NCBI GenBank assembly: GCA_965204695.1
Contig: OZ242007.1
Location: 2,914,001 to 2,978,000, forward strand
From: JAHEKD01 sp965204695
GTDB taxonomy: Bacteria > Pseudomonadota > Gammaproteobacteria > Arenicellales > JAHEKD01
Reading direction: 5' to 3'
DNA: 64,000 nucleotides
Below, piece after piece: positions 1 to 8,977 of this stretch. The position numbers and the translations under genes were made by a program. Each line of letters opens with the position of its first letter. Position 1 is the stretch's first letter. The notes beneath the pieces were generated by a model. It did not search any database, had not been told where the DNA came from, and saw nothing but the letters and a program-made list of their open reading frames with translations.

Positions 1-864
1 AACGTTAATGTCCTGATTGCGCGCCAGTAATGCCATGGTTTTCAGATCGATATCCGTGACGATGTCTACATCACCGGTGATTAAGGCTGACTGACGTGCA
101 TTGGGATCATTTAATACAGTCACCTTTAGTGCATCAAAATAAGCCCCTTGACCATGCCAGCCGTCATGGCGAGTTAGTTCTGCACCGACACCCGGTTCAT
201 AGTGATCTAACTTGTAGGGGCCGGCGCCATCACCGCTTTGCCAGTCGGCTGTGCCGTCTTCATTGGCCGGTAACATGACCAGATGATAATCCGTCAAAAT
301 CCACGGTAGATCCGCGAACCCCTGTGATAGTTCAATCTTGACGGTATGATCACCATCAGCTTTGATGTCCGTGACGTCAGAAAGCAATGCAGCGGCAGCC
401 GATGTTGTTCCTTCACCGCGATGAAAATTCAATGAAGCCACTGCATCTTTTGCGGTAAATGGACGGCCACTGTGGAAACTGGCTTCTTTATTTAATTCAA
501 ACGTCCACGATGTCGCATCATCAGAGGCGTCCCAGGAATCCGCCATGTCTGGCCCTAAATCATTCTCGGCGGTGATCATTGTTAGATAACTGCGATAGGT
601 GTGGGCCATTTGAATGTCCTGAACACTAGCATAATTGCCTGGGTCGTAAGAATCGGACGTATTGCCGTCATGTAATCCAACTTTAAGAGTGCCTCCACGC
701 TCAGGGGTTTGCGCTGCCACACTATCTGTCCATAACGTTGATGCCGCGCTCAGGGTTAAGCCTGCGGCCATGGCCTGGGACATAAATTGACGGCGCGATA
801 ATTTTCGCTGTCTACCAGCGGCTAAAATATTGTCAAAAAATTCTGACGAGTTGATATTTTTCAT
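1..864 (-). CDS. ABC transporter substrate-binding protein, peptide/nickel (family 5) type, 5' part only
   Basis: This gene runs off the left edge, so only the first 288 codons are visible. The start is an ATG at 864 preceded by AGGA on the minus strand. The N-terminus has a twin-arginine signal (SRRQFM, about residues 24-29) followed by a hydrophobic stretch ending near VAAQ, so it should be exported folded through Tat. The mature part follows the family 5 pattern: RGGTLKVG near the start, a WTFEL strand, FHSGRPFTAKDAVAS, then GAGPYKLDHYEPG. These are the usual landmarks of dipeptide/opine-type periplasmic binding proteins that feed an ABC importer. The permease and ATPase genes are not in the window and would lie to the left. 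The ligand cannot be told. Confidence 0.85.
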   Translation of the reverse strand, partial: MKNINSSEFFDNILAAGRQRKLSRRQFMSQAMAAGLTLSAASTLWTDSVAAQTPERGGTLKVGLHDGNTSDSYDPGNYASVQDIQMAHTYRSYLTMITAENDLGPDMADSWDASDDATSWTFELNKEASFHSGRPFTAKDAVASLNFHRGEGTTSAAAALLSDVTDIKADGDHTVKIELSQGFADLPWILTDYHLVMLPANEDGTADWQSGDGAGPYKLDHYEPGVGAELTRHDGWHGQGAYFDALKVTVLNDPNARQSALITGDVDIVTDIDLKTMALLARNQDINV

Positions 865-1644
865 GAGGATTTCCTATTGCTTGAAGGGTTAAAAAGTGAC
901 GATACATGGAGATTCATTAACGCATTACCGATTCCTGGGCCTCTGGGCCAAGGAATGGAATCCGGCAATCACTGTCGATAAGCATTAAACTGGGGTTCGA
1001 ACTGTTGATATTTGCTAATGACCCATGCACAAATGGTATGGGTGCTGAGCTCATCCTGTTGCTATTGTGGGCGAATGCAGACAGTGATAAAGGGTGGGGA
1101 TTAGTTATCTTCATGATGATGAACTATAAATTCGACAATGAATCGTTAATCGACATGGAGAAGCACAATGTGAACAGTTTCTTAAAATATATTATTACGT
1201 GAACAAAATCAATAAATTATTCATATATAACGATGAAATATCGGATCTGGTCATATTATTTGGATACAGTCAGCATTGAAATTCTTAAGGAAAGCCTGAC
1301 ATTATTGTGAATCAAACAGCAGAGAATATTCTATAACTGTGTCAATTACGTAAATTGACGATGCGTGATTTGGCCGATGTGTTAAATCCAGGAGTTGGCA
1401 GGCTTTTAGAGTGCTTACTCTTCGTGCTATAAACGGTTTAGTGAGGAATCAAAAATAGCAAAATTGCTTGGTGAGTTTGGTTGATCATTCAACATAAATA
1501 TCGCAATTGGCTTTGGGACAAAAGTAATTCTCTCCAACATCCCAGTTTTGTGGTGAGAGGTCTAATACAAATAGAGCATTGTAAAAATCGAAAGAACGTT
1601 CAATCGAGAGTAGATTCGATCATCTTTACACTATATCCCAGTGT
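865..1644. other. Intergenic stretch without a convincing gene
   Basis: This 780-bp spacer lies between the binding-protein gene and the end of the Rieske operon. Two overlapping antiparallel 65-codon frames around 917-1202 look like chance. A stretch near 1308-1430 on the plus strand reads LRKLTMRDLADVLNPG between stop codons. This faintly resembles the helix-turn-helix start of an IclR-type regulator, but it is too short and broken to call. Confidence 0.5.
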
Positions 1645-2529
1645 TTAAGTCACGTTATGACCGGCGAGTTGTTCTAGGGCCTTGACCATAGCAGAATGAT
1701 CATTATCAGCACCACCGTTAGCAGTACAGGCATTAAATAATTCCTGACACGTTGCCGTGTTGGGTAGACTTAACCCTAATGATCGGGCGGATTCCAAGGC
1801 TAGGTTAAGATCTTTTTGATGCAGTCTTATTCTAAATCCGGGTTCAAAGGTGCGATCAATCATCCGCTTGGCATGTACTTCGAGTATTTTTGAGCTCGCA
1901 AAGCCGCCCATGAGTGCATCACGTACTCGTGCTGGATCACAGCCGGCTTTTGAGGCAAACAATAAGGCTTCACTGACCGCTTCGATGTTTAACGCCACAA
2001 TGATCTGATTGGCAACTTTGCAAATTTGACCTGCGCCGTTATTCTCACCAATTAACGTGATGTTTTTGCCCATGAGTTCAAATAATGGCAGGGCCCGATC
2101 GAAATCAGTTTTCGACCCGCCTACCATAATCGTCAAGCTGGCGGCCTTAGCTCCTACCTCACCCCCTGAGACAGGGGCATCAAGATAACACACCCCTTTT
2201 TCGTTTACTTTTTTGGCGAGTTGTTTGGTCACAAGCGGACTGATTGAACTCATATCGATGATTAAAGAGCCCTTGTTTATTTGCTCAATCAGGCCATTTG
2301 AACCGGTAATCACGTGTTCTACGTCAGGCGAATCCGGGAGTATTAAGATGATTGTCTCGCAGTGACTGGCAACCTCGGCCGGTGTTTTTACTACGGTAAT
2401 ATTTTTATCTTTAAGTTCTTCAGGTAAGGGTGAGGTATTCAGACAAGTATATATCTCATGTCCTGCATCGACCAAATGACCGGCCATTGGACTTCCCATC
2501 ACACCCAAACCAATAAATCCAAGTTTCAT
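1645..2529 (-). CDS. NAD(P)-dependent beta-hydroxyacid dehydrogenase (tartronate semialdehyde reductase / 3-hydroxyisobutyrate dehydrogenase family)
   Basis: 294 residues, the usual length of the family, which interconverts beta-hydroxyacids and their semialdehydes in the cytosol. The Rossmann glycine motif GLGVMG lies at residues 7-12. The substrate-binding signature DAPVSGG is at 118-124 and the predicted catalytic Lys171 sits in GQICKVANQ. The sequence is closest in feel to GarR/GlxR enzymes (2-hydroxy-3-oxopropionate reductase), but family members are hard to separate by motif alone. It is the last gene of the minus-strand operon that begins with a ferredoxin, 18 bp downstream of a second hydroxyacid dehydrogenase. 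It therefore probably reduces or oxidises an intermediate released after the Rieske oxygenase step. Confidence 0.85.
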   Translation of the reverse strand: MKLGFIGLGVMGSPMAGHLVDAGHEIYTCLNTSPLPEELKDKNITVVKTPAEVASHCETIILILPDSPDVEHVITGSNGLIEQINKGSLIIDMSSISPLVTKQLAKKVNEKGVCYLDAPVSGGEVGAKAASLTIMVGGSKTDFDRALPLFELMGKNITLIGENNGAGQICKVANQIIVALNIEAVSEALLFASKAGCDPARVRDALMGGFASSKILEVHAKRMIDRTFEPGFRIRLHQKDLNLALESARSLGLSLPNTATCQELFNACTANGGADNDHSAMVKALEQLAGHNVT

Positions 2530-2547
2530 ATGCGTTTTTTCCTGTTT

Positions 2548-3573
2548 TTAATAGCCCAGTTCCGTGCGAACGGGGTTTAATAAGGGTTGCTCTTGTAGAA
2601 ACCGTTCCAGGTTTTGAAAAAACAAATTCAACGTCATGGGAACATAAGCATCACCATCGTCAGCAGAGATGTGTGGTGAGATCACTAAATTTTTTGTCGT
2701 CCAAAGCCTTGAATCAGATGGAATAGGTTCTGGATCGAAAACATCCAGGATAGCACCGCCCAGTGTTTCAGCGTTGAGTTTGTCACACAATGCATCGTAA
2801 TCCATCACAGCCTCACGACCGATATTCAATATACCGGCAGTCGGTTTCATCAAGTCTAGACGATCTTTGTTAAGCAATCCCCGTGTTTCTGGCGTGTCTG
2901 GTGTTGCAGCAACAAGATAATCCGCTTTAGGTAACACCTCGTCAATGTTAGCGGTTTTAACCACCTCATCACAACCGTCAACCTCTCTACCGCTGCGATT
3001 AATGCCAATCACTTGGGTGCCGAGGTGATGTATTTGCTTGGCGATGGCACCGCCCAAACTGCCGGTACCCAGGATGACCACTGTTTTACCTTGAATAGGG
3101 GAGGAATACAGTGAATCATAGATTCGCTGGTGTTGATTGGTAATTACCGCAGGCATCCGTGCGTGCAGCATTAAAATAGCCATTAACCCAAATTCACCGG
3201 CTTTGGCAGCATGGACACCTTTATTATTTGTGATACTCACCCCCTCAGGCACCCAGTTAAAGGGCAGCATGTGTTCAACGCCGGCACCAATACAATGTAT
3301 CCACTTTAATTTTGGGGCCACCGTTGCAAGATTTTCAGTAGGTAAATTCCAGGTCAGTAACACCTCGGCATCTGCCATGGAGGTTTCAAAATTATCCGTA
3401 TCCCAGTCGATGTAGGTGGAAATTTGATCGGCGATACCGTTGAAACTGGATATCACTTCGTCAAATCGTTCTTGTGTGATGGTAAACACAGCTTCGCCTT
3501 CGGGTGTGTTTGGAAAAGAACCCTCCGCCCAACGGTTATTTTTGATGTGAATCTTAACGGTCATAATTTTCAA
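2548..3573 (-). CDS. D-isomer-specific 2-hydroxyacid dehydrogenase (GhrA-like)
   Basis: 341 residues with the full catalytic set of the D-2-hydroxyacid dehydrogenase family: a GTGSLG dinucleotide motif at 169-174, Arg253 in LNIGREAV, Glu282 in FDPEPIP and His301 in SPHIS. The layout resembles glyoxylate/hydroxypyruvate reductase A, which reduces 2-oxoacids with NAD(P)H. Its ATG follows directly on the stop codon of the upstream Rieske oxygenase gene (no gap), so the two are likely translated together. Having two different hydroxyacid dehydrogenases behind an oxygenase suggests that the pathway yields a small hydroxy- or oxo-acid. The real substrate is not known. Confidence 0.88.
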   Translation of the reverse strand: MKIMTVKIHIKNNRWAEGSFPNTPEGEAVFTITQERFDEVISSFNGIADQISTYIDWDTDNFETSMADAEVLLTWNLPTENLATVAPKLKWIHCIGAGVEHMLPFNWVPEGVSITNNKGVHAAKAGEFGLMAILMLHARMPAVITNQHQRIYDSLYSSPIQGKTVVILGTGSLGGAIAKQIHHLGTQVIGINRSGREVDGCDEVVKTANIDEVLPKADYLVAATPDTPETRGLLNKDRLDLMKPTAGILNIGREAVMDYDALCDKLNAETLGGAILDVFDPEPIPSDSRLWTTKNLVISPHISADDGDAYVPMTLNLFFQNLERFLQEQPLLNPVRTELGY

Positions 3574-4920
3574 TTATTCTCCATTCATTGTTTTAATCGA
3601 TTGAATAATTTGCTCGTCACGATCGTTATTGATTAGATGATCATTACTGAAGAGAATTTCAGTCACTTTGTCATTGGTTTGTTTGAGTAATGCCGCATCA
3701 TCGTGCTGATCGGATGCGGGCACATGCACTACCGTATCGCTGCCATAAGTAGGGATGATGTTTTCACGGGCCAGATCCGTGGGCTGTGGCAACGGTTTGC
3801 CCCTCTCAAGGGCACGGCAGTATTTCTTGATCTGAGTTCGATACATGGCAACGCCACGGTCGCCAGGGACAAAGTATTCTTTTTCATGATCCGAGATATA
3901 TCCCATACTTTCGACGGCTTCGACATCGCCGGGACTGCGTTGGCGTTCTTCATAGGTGCGATCCACCAGTTCACCTTGCTCGATCAATTGAACGCCTTCT
4001 TCGTTATTGTATTCATGGGGATCACCGCGTTCACCGAAATTGGCCCAGGCATAGACCATGCAGTTTTCGTCGTCCATGGGCACTACCCAACGGGTAAACG
4101 CACTACGACCAAAATAGCGAACTTGGGTGCCATCGGCGGCAAAGGCCGAACCGGCTTGAGTGAAATTAGGCAGAATCAATTCATTCACTCGCACCCAAAT
4201 ATTTTCACCGACACGGCGTGTGTTGGTACCTAAAAAGCGGGATTTATCACGGTTGTAGAAGGCGAGTTCGCCCATGGTGCCAAACCCATCGGAAAACTGG
4301 TCTTGATGTAAAAATGCAGTATGAACAGGATCGACGATCGCATCTAACACCTGGATCCAATTGCATTTAAAATGTACCTTATAGGGCACCATGGTCATAC
4401 CCGGGATATTGAAGGTGTCGTAAATCGGAAAATCGGGTTTCAACTCCGGTGGACCCAGATAGGCAAAAAGCAAACCGTTATGTTCAATAACGGGATAAGC
4501 CCCTAAACGAAGTTTGTCCTTAGTGTTTTTGGCAGCCTCTGAATTTATTGGCTCACCAGGGATGTCTAAAATGGTTCCGTCAACATCAAACAACCAACCG
4601 TGATAGCAACAGCGAATGCCTTTATTCTCACATCGACCGTACTCCAATGAGGCTCGACGATGGGGGCAACGCTTGTGAACTAATCCGTATTGATTGCTGC
4701 CATCTTTAAATATAACCAGTTCTTCACCTAAGACTTTTACCAGTTGGGGTAAGTCACTTAATTCTTCAGTTATAAAAATTGGATGCCAATAGCGTCTTAG
4801 GTATTCACCGCAAGGTGTCATGGGATCAGTTTGGGTGAGCACTGTATCCGGTTCACCTTGCCATGTTTGGTGGTAACCGCAGTATTGAGTGTAATTCTGT
4901 TTGTCAGGTGTTTGTGTCAT
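3574..4920 (-). CDS. Rieske non-heme iron oxygenase, large (alpha) subunit
   Basis: 448 residues. The Rieske [2Fe-2S] ligands are Cys85 and His87 (CPH) and Cys104 and His107 (CCYHGW). The mononuclear iron site shows DPVHTAFLH with His200 and His205. The length and the long C-terminal part point to the phthalate 4,5-dioxygenase / LigX-like branch, in which a single type of subunit works with a ferredoxin or ferredoxin reductase. A Rieske ferredoxin is encoded 47 bp upstream in the same operon, which is the likely electron donor. No flavin reductase lies nearby, so that component must come from elsewhere. The substrate cannot be read from the sequence; the neighbours are two hydroxyacid dehydrogenases rather than aromatic ring-cleavage genes. 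Confidence 0.88.
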   Translation of the reverse strand: MTQTPDKQNYTQYCGYHQTWQGEPDTVLTQTDPMTPCGEYLRRYWHPIFITEELSDLPQLVKVLGEELVIFKDGSNQYGLVHKRCPHRRASLEYGRCENKGIRCCYHGWLFDVDGTILDIPGEPINSEAAKNTKDKLRLGAYPVIEHNGLLFAYLGPPELKPDFPIYDTFNIPGMTMVPYKVHFKCNWIQVLDAIVDPVHTAFLHQDQFSDGFGTMGELAFYNRDKSRFLGTNTRRVGENIWVRVNELILPNFTQAGSAFAADGTQVRYFGRSAFTRWVVPMDDENCMVYAWANFGERGDPHEYNNEEGVQLIEQGELVDRTYEERQRSPGDVEAVESMGYISDHEKEYFVPGDRGVAMYRTQIKKYCRALERGKPLPQPTDLARENIIPTYGSDTVVHVPASDQHDDAALLKQTNDKVTEILFSNDHLINNDRDEQIIQSIKTMNGE

Positions 4921-4967
4921 AATGTTTCGTCCAACCGTGTCTTAATTGTCATACAAATTTTAAGTGA

Positions 4968-5282
4968 TTAATCGGGCCATAGATAAATCGTGTCATTATC
5001 TACTTTTACCGGGTAGGTTTTGAGATCGACACAGGCCGGTTCGCTCAATACTTTTCCAGTTGGAATATCGAATCGGGCCTGATGGAACGGGCATTCAATG
5101 ACTGTATCAATCACCAGTCCTAACTCTAAGTGTTCCGCCTCATGGGTACACATGCCATCGGTAGCGAAAAATCCTTCTGGGGTATTGTAGATGCAAAAGG
5201 TCTTGTCGCCGTGATCAAAACGGATTAAGTCCTCTTCGTCTATTTCACTGGTTGCACAAACTGGTATCCATGCATCTTCCAT
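4968..5282 (-). CDS. Rieske-type [2Fe-2S] ferredoxin
   Basis: 104 residues, typical of stand-alone Rieske ferredoxins that pass electrons to a ring-hydroxylating oxygenase. The cluster ligands are Cys45 and His47 (MCTHE) and Cys64 and His67 (CPFH). It is the first gene of a four-gene minus-strand operon and is followed after 47 bp by the oxygenase alpha subunit. A divergently transcribed LysR gene begins at 5448, so the 165-bp gap between them should hold the promoters and the regulator's site. Confidence 0.88.
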   Translation of the reverse strand: MEDAWIPVCATSEIDEEDLIRFDHGDKTFCIYNTPEGFFATDGMCTHEAEHLELGLVIDTVIECPFHQARFDIPTGKVLSEPACVDLKTYPVKVDNDTIYLWPD

Positions 5283-5447
5283 TCAAAATCCACCTTAATT
5301 TAAAAAATTTGATCGTGCTTAGCATGGACGACTACCACAGTGGTAAATGCCAGCTTGCAAGTCGGATTTCATTACAATACATGGGGAAATTCTTTTCAAA
5401 TGATAAAAAAAAACCTAAACTACAACGAAATGGAATATCAGATTTGA

Positions 5448-6350
5448 ATGAAGTCTAGCAAATCGACACAGCGTTATGTCACGCCGCCATTGCATTGGTT
5501 GCGGGCGTTTGAAGCTGCGGCCAGGCACTTAAGTTTTACCCATGCTGCGCAAGAACTATGTCTAACACAATCGGCCGTCAGTAAACAAGTTAGACTGCTG
5601 GAATCACACATGGGCATGCAACTTTTTTTAAGAGAGCACCGCAGTTTGCGCTTAACCGAAGCCGGACGGAATTATCTTCCGGTTATTCTACGCGCGTTTC
5701 AGTCATTAGAACAAGGTACACGTTCTTTTTTAGGCTACTCAACAGAACGTCTTTTACATATCAAGGCGAACTATTCGTTCGCCACCTTCTGGCTTGGGAA
5801 TCATATCCATGAATTCATGGACTTGTATCCGGATGTTCGTTTGACCGTCTCAACAGCGCTTTGGGAGCAAGATTTTTCTGGCAGTGTTGCAGATGTAGAA
5901 ATACACTATGGCAAAAAAGAACTGTTTGCTGACCATGCGGTTCAATTGACCGAGGAACAGGTCTTCCCGGTATGTACACCCACTATAGCTAAGCGCCTTA
6001 AGCGTCCACGCGATCTCAATCAGCATAGAATTTTAGATTTAACCGGTATTCGAGATACTTGGGATTATTGGTTGTCTCAAGTTGGATCAAAAAAACTTGA
6101 TCTAGAAAATCGCCATTACTTAAGCACGTTTGTCTTAGCGATAAACATGGCTAGAAAAGGGCAGGGAATCACTTTGGGACATTCAAGCTTGATTGAACAC
6201 ATATTAACTGACGGTGAATTATGCAAGCCGTTAGATTTATCAGTCACGGGACGTGATCATTATTTTGTTCAATCAAACCAGATTAACACACAACACCCTG
6301 CAGCATCCAATTTTGTAAATTGGATTGTTAATAAGATGGCAGCGAAATAA
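5448..6350 (+). CDS. LysR-family transcriptional regulator (GcvA-like)
   Basis: 300 residues. The N-terminal winged helix-turn-helix is clear (LRAFEAAARHLSFTHAAQEL, then LTQSAVSKQVRLLE), with a C-terminal effector-binding domain of the usual size. The opening PPLHWLRAFEAAARH is common in the GcvA subgroup. It is transcribed away from the ferredoxin/Rieske operon, the classic arrangement for a LysR activator that controls its divergent neighbour in response to the pathway substrate. The effector is unknown. Confidence 0.9.
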   Translation: MKSSKSTQRYVTPPLHWLRAFEAAARHLSFTHAAQELCLTQSAVSKQVRLLESHMGMQLFLREHRSLRLTEAGRNYLPVILRAFQSLEQGTRSFLGYSTERLLHIKANYSFATFWLGNHIHEFMDLYPDVRLTVSTALWEQDFSGSVADVEIHYGKKELFADHAVQLTEEQVFPVCTPTIAKRLKRPRDLNQHRILDLTGIRDTWDYWLSQVGSKKLDLENRHYLSTFVLAINMARKGQGITLGHSSLIEHILTDGELCKPLDLSVTGRDHYFVQSNQINTQHPAASNFVNWIVNKMAAK

Positions 6351-6439
6351 AACACGTGCTAATCATACAACAGTGTATATGGGAGCTATCAATCGTGATT
6401 ATTGGAAGCAGTATTTAATATTAGTTACAGGATAGAAAT

Positions 6440-6802
6440 ATGAGTCATCAAGCGTTAGATCATCTCAACCATTATTTGGAAGGATGGCGACAAGGGAACG
6501 GTGAAATGAGTAAGCAATCAACCGTGTCTGAATTTTATTATGATGACCCAAACAGCTGTCGAGTATTTCGAAAAGACTTTGTCAAATTTGTTGAAGAATT
6601 TAAAGCGGCCGCAGCTGAACTATTGGATGGTGACCTTCCAAATCCATTTTTAGATTACACGCATCAAGTCGTCGATAACGGTATAGCGTGGTGTTGGTGG
6701 AAAGTACGTGGAACTACATTTGAAGGGTCAGCATTGATAACGTTTACTGACGAAGGAGTCACTTCGGAAAAAATCGCTTATTTTACAAAATTACCTAGTT
6801 AA
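6440..6802 (+). CDS. SnoaL-like / NTF2-fold small protein
   Basis: 120 residues. The sequence begins with a helix (ALDHLNHYLEGWRQGN) and then has an aromatic-rich core, including WCWWKVRGTTFEGSALITF. That is the pattern of the cone-shaped NTF2/SnoaL fold used by small isomerases, cyclases and hydroxylase partners. No signal peptide is seen. It lies 89 bp after the LysR gene on the same strand and may belong to the same catabolic locus. The catalytic role cannot be assigned; the fold call itself is moderately sure. Confidence 0.6.
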   Translation: MSHQALDHLNHYLEGWRQGNGEMSKQSTVSEFYYDDPNSCRVFRKDFVKFVEEFKAAAAELLDGDLPNPFLDYTHQVVDNGIAWCWWKVRGTTFEGSALITFTDEGVTSEKIAYFTKLPS

Positions 6803-6954
6803 CCATCAGTGTGTAAATCAGGATTCAATCGAAATATGGTAGTTTAATTGCTATTTTTCTCATCGACCTGTATACCCAAATAACAAAAAAGAAATTCCAC
6901 AAGTAGCATTTAAATGTGTTGAATGCTTTTGTTTGATAGCTCACTATTACAGAG

Positions 6955-7254
6955 CTATACTGCATAAAGTAACGTGAGGGTAATTGCAATTCGAGATAAT
7001 ATTAATATGCGAGAATTGATGTCTCGAAAGACACCTTCTTTTATGCCTTGTTTGACAATCTGCTTAATGAACAACACCAGCCAATAGGTCAGGTCATCAA
7101 GACTTTCAAATTGATTGTAGATCAAAGGTGCTGCGGTACAGACCTGACGTTCGATGACTATGAGTACAACATTATGCACACCAATTTCGGCAGACATCGA
7201 TTCTGTGATATTCAACAATTGATCTTGTCTTTCTTCAAGGCTTAATCGTTGTTG
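6955..7254 (-). pseudogene. Decayed TetR-family regulator
   Basis: Read on the minus strand from 7254, the frame gives RLSLEERQDQLLNITES, then APLIYNQFESLDDL, then KQIVKQGIKEGVFRD. This is the N-terminal half of a TetR regulator: the lead helix, the recognition-helix LIYNxF motif, and the start of the ligand domain. The frame is closed by a stop just before QQRLS at 7255-7257, with no good ATG, and it ends after about 100 codons where the family needs about 190. The middle of the DNA-binding domain is also poorly conserved. I read it as a truncated relic, although a short product from a TTG at 7218 is possible. Confidence 0.6.
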
Positions 7255-7780
7255 TTAAATTTTTGATATTTAGTTCATAAAAATGTTCAATCGTCTGATT
7301 GACTAAACTAACACTGTTAGCTTATATTAACTTTCCCGATTGCATCGTGATAAATTGAAATGATATTGCAAAGTAAGCACTTTAAACAAGCGATCGCATC
7401 ATTCGTCTTATTTATTCAAATAAGTATTGACACAGTGTCCGTTGCCCAAGAGTTGTCTTCATTAACAAACGTGATTGAGGGAGCTATGAATTTTGGCAAA
7501 GTGGTTATGCGAGTATGACTGTCCTGCTTCAAAGTGATCTGTATCAGTTACTTTCATGCACGGCAGTCATTGCTGTGCAACCCAAAGATAGGGTTGATGA
7601 ATGATGACGTGTGTGGATTAGAGATTAACCGTAAGTGGGTAAATGCATAACGTTGTTTATGCAATTTGGTACAGTAATGCAGCGACGATTGTTCGATTTT
7701 CGATGACTAGCTGTGTTGGCTAAGTACAAAGAATTAATTGCCAGGTCGTAGCCGCGCTTACATATAAGGATAACTACCAT
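7255..7780. other. Spacer with a 52-codon frame, probably degenerate
   Basis: This 526-bp stretch lies upstream of the YeiH-type exporter. The only frame of note starts with an ATG at 7360 and ends at 7518 (plus strand, 52 codons). It has a hydrophobic N-terminus that ends near SVAQ and looks like a signal peptide, but no recognisable mature domain. Being divergent from the TetR relic, it may be the stump of that regulator's former target. The promoter of the exporter gene must also lie here. Confidence 0.35.
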
Positions 7781-8812
7781 ATGCCTAAACTGAATACCGA
7801 TGTCATTAATTTTGCTCGTTTGCAACAACTCAAGCAGACGTACTTTCCGGGATTGTGCGTTTGTGTGACGGTGGGAATCGCTGCCTTTTTTATTGCCAAT
7901 CGGTATGGTGCACCGGTGATGCTGATGGCCTTGTTGTTGGGTATGGCCATTAATTTTCTTAGTGATGACGTAAAATGCGCACCGGGGATTGATTTTTCAG
8001 CCAAAACGCTACTTCGAATTGGTGTGGCTTTGTTGGGGTTGAGGATATCCATGGACGAAGTCATTGTGATGGGATGGCAACCTGTTGCAGTAGCTATTAT
8101 TTCGATTGTATTAACCATCGTTCTAGGTGCCTTTTTAGCTCGAAAAATGGGCTTTAATCGCCGTTTTGGTATGCTAACTGGTGGTGCGGTGGCCATCTGC
8201 GGCGCGTCCGCTGCAATGGCAATTAGCAGCATCCTACCGCAGGATAAAACCACACAGAAGGACACATTGTTCACGGTGATTGCGGTAACCTCATTAAGCA
8301 CGATTACCATGGTGTTATATCCGCTGTTCGCCGATGAAATGAATATGTCAGCTAAACATATTGGTGTATTTTTAGGCGGTACGATTCACGATGTCGCACA
8401 AGTGGTCGGTGCCGGTTACAGTATATCGAATGAGGTGGGGGACTTAAGCACCTTAATGAAACTGATCCGGGTTGCAATGTTGGTGCCTGTTGTTCTAGTT
8501 TTAGGCTTTTTAATTCGCAGATATGATTTAGCAGCTAGTCGTGAACAATCAAGCGTACCTAAGTTTCCTTTTTTCTTAATCGGTTTTGTTGTGTTATTTA
8601 TCATTAATAGCCTAAATATTCTCCCAATGCAATGGGTTGTGTTGTTATCACAACTTTCAAGTGTGTTATTGGTCATTGCCATTTCTGCCTTGGGTGTTCA
8701 TACATCAATGAAAGATATTACTAGCATTGGCTGGCGACCCATTGCACTTGTCGTTATAGAAACTGTATTTATTGCTATAGTAGTCGTGGGTCTGATTTAT
8801 GTGCTTCTGTAA
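7781..8812 (+). CDS. YeiH-family putative sulfate/sulfite exporter, membrane protein
   Basis: 343 residues with about ten hydrophobic segments. It contains LLRIGVALLGLRIS, GGAVAICGASAAMA and HDVAQVVGAG, landmarks of the YeiH (UPF0324, putative sulfate exporter) family of inner-membrane proteins. Relatives are often found near genes for sulfonate breakdown and have been proposed to export sulfite or sulfate; this is family knowledge, not proof. That fits the xsc gene about 9.5 kb to the right, whose product releases sulfite. It stands alone, convergent with the metallophosphoesterase gene. Confidence 0.82.
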   Translation: MPKLNTDVINFARLQQLKQTYFPGLCVCVTVGIAAFFIANRYGAPVMLMALLLGMAINFLSDDVKCAPGIDFSAKTLLRIGVALLGLRISMDEVIVMGWQPVAVAIISIVLTIVLGAFLARKMGFNRRFGMLTGGAVAICGASAAMAISSILPQDKTTQKDTLFTVIAVTSLSTITMVLYPLFADEMNMSAKHIGVFLGGTIHDVAQVVGAGYSISNEVGDLSTLMKLIRVAMLVPVVLVLGFLIRRYDLAASREQSSVPKFPFFLIGFVVLFIINSLNILPMQWVVLLSQLSSVLLVIAISALGVHTSMKDITSIGWRPIALVVIETVFIAIVVVGLIYVLL

Positions 8813-8977
8813 CGTTTATTACTGTCCATTAACTGAATGCTTTAGTTAGGTTAATAATTCCATGTCGTAAATTCATGAATGAGCGATCCAGCATAGCAAT
8901 ACAAACCCGATTTAAATCAGGCCTGTTATGTTTGCTATAACGATACTGTGATCACGCCCGATTTTTATCTATCGATT

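Noticed and set aside
917..1202. Two antiparallel 65-codon frames
   Set aside because: They overlap each other, have no good ribosome sites and match no family; they look like chance frames.
1308..1430. Possible IclR-type helix-turn-helix fragment
   Set aside because: Too short, broken by stops, and resemblance rests on about 15 residues.
5252..5458. Plus-strand 68-codon frame between the ferredoxin and LysR genes
   Set aside because: It overlaps the starts of both neighbours and the promoter gap and has no recognisable domain.
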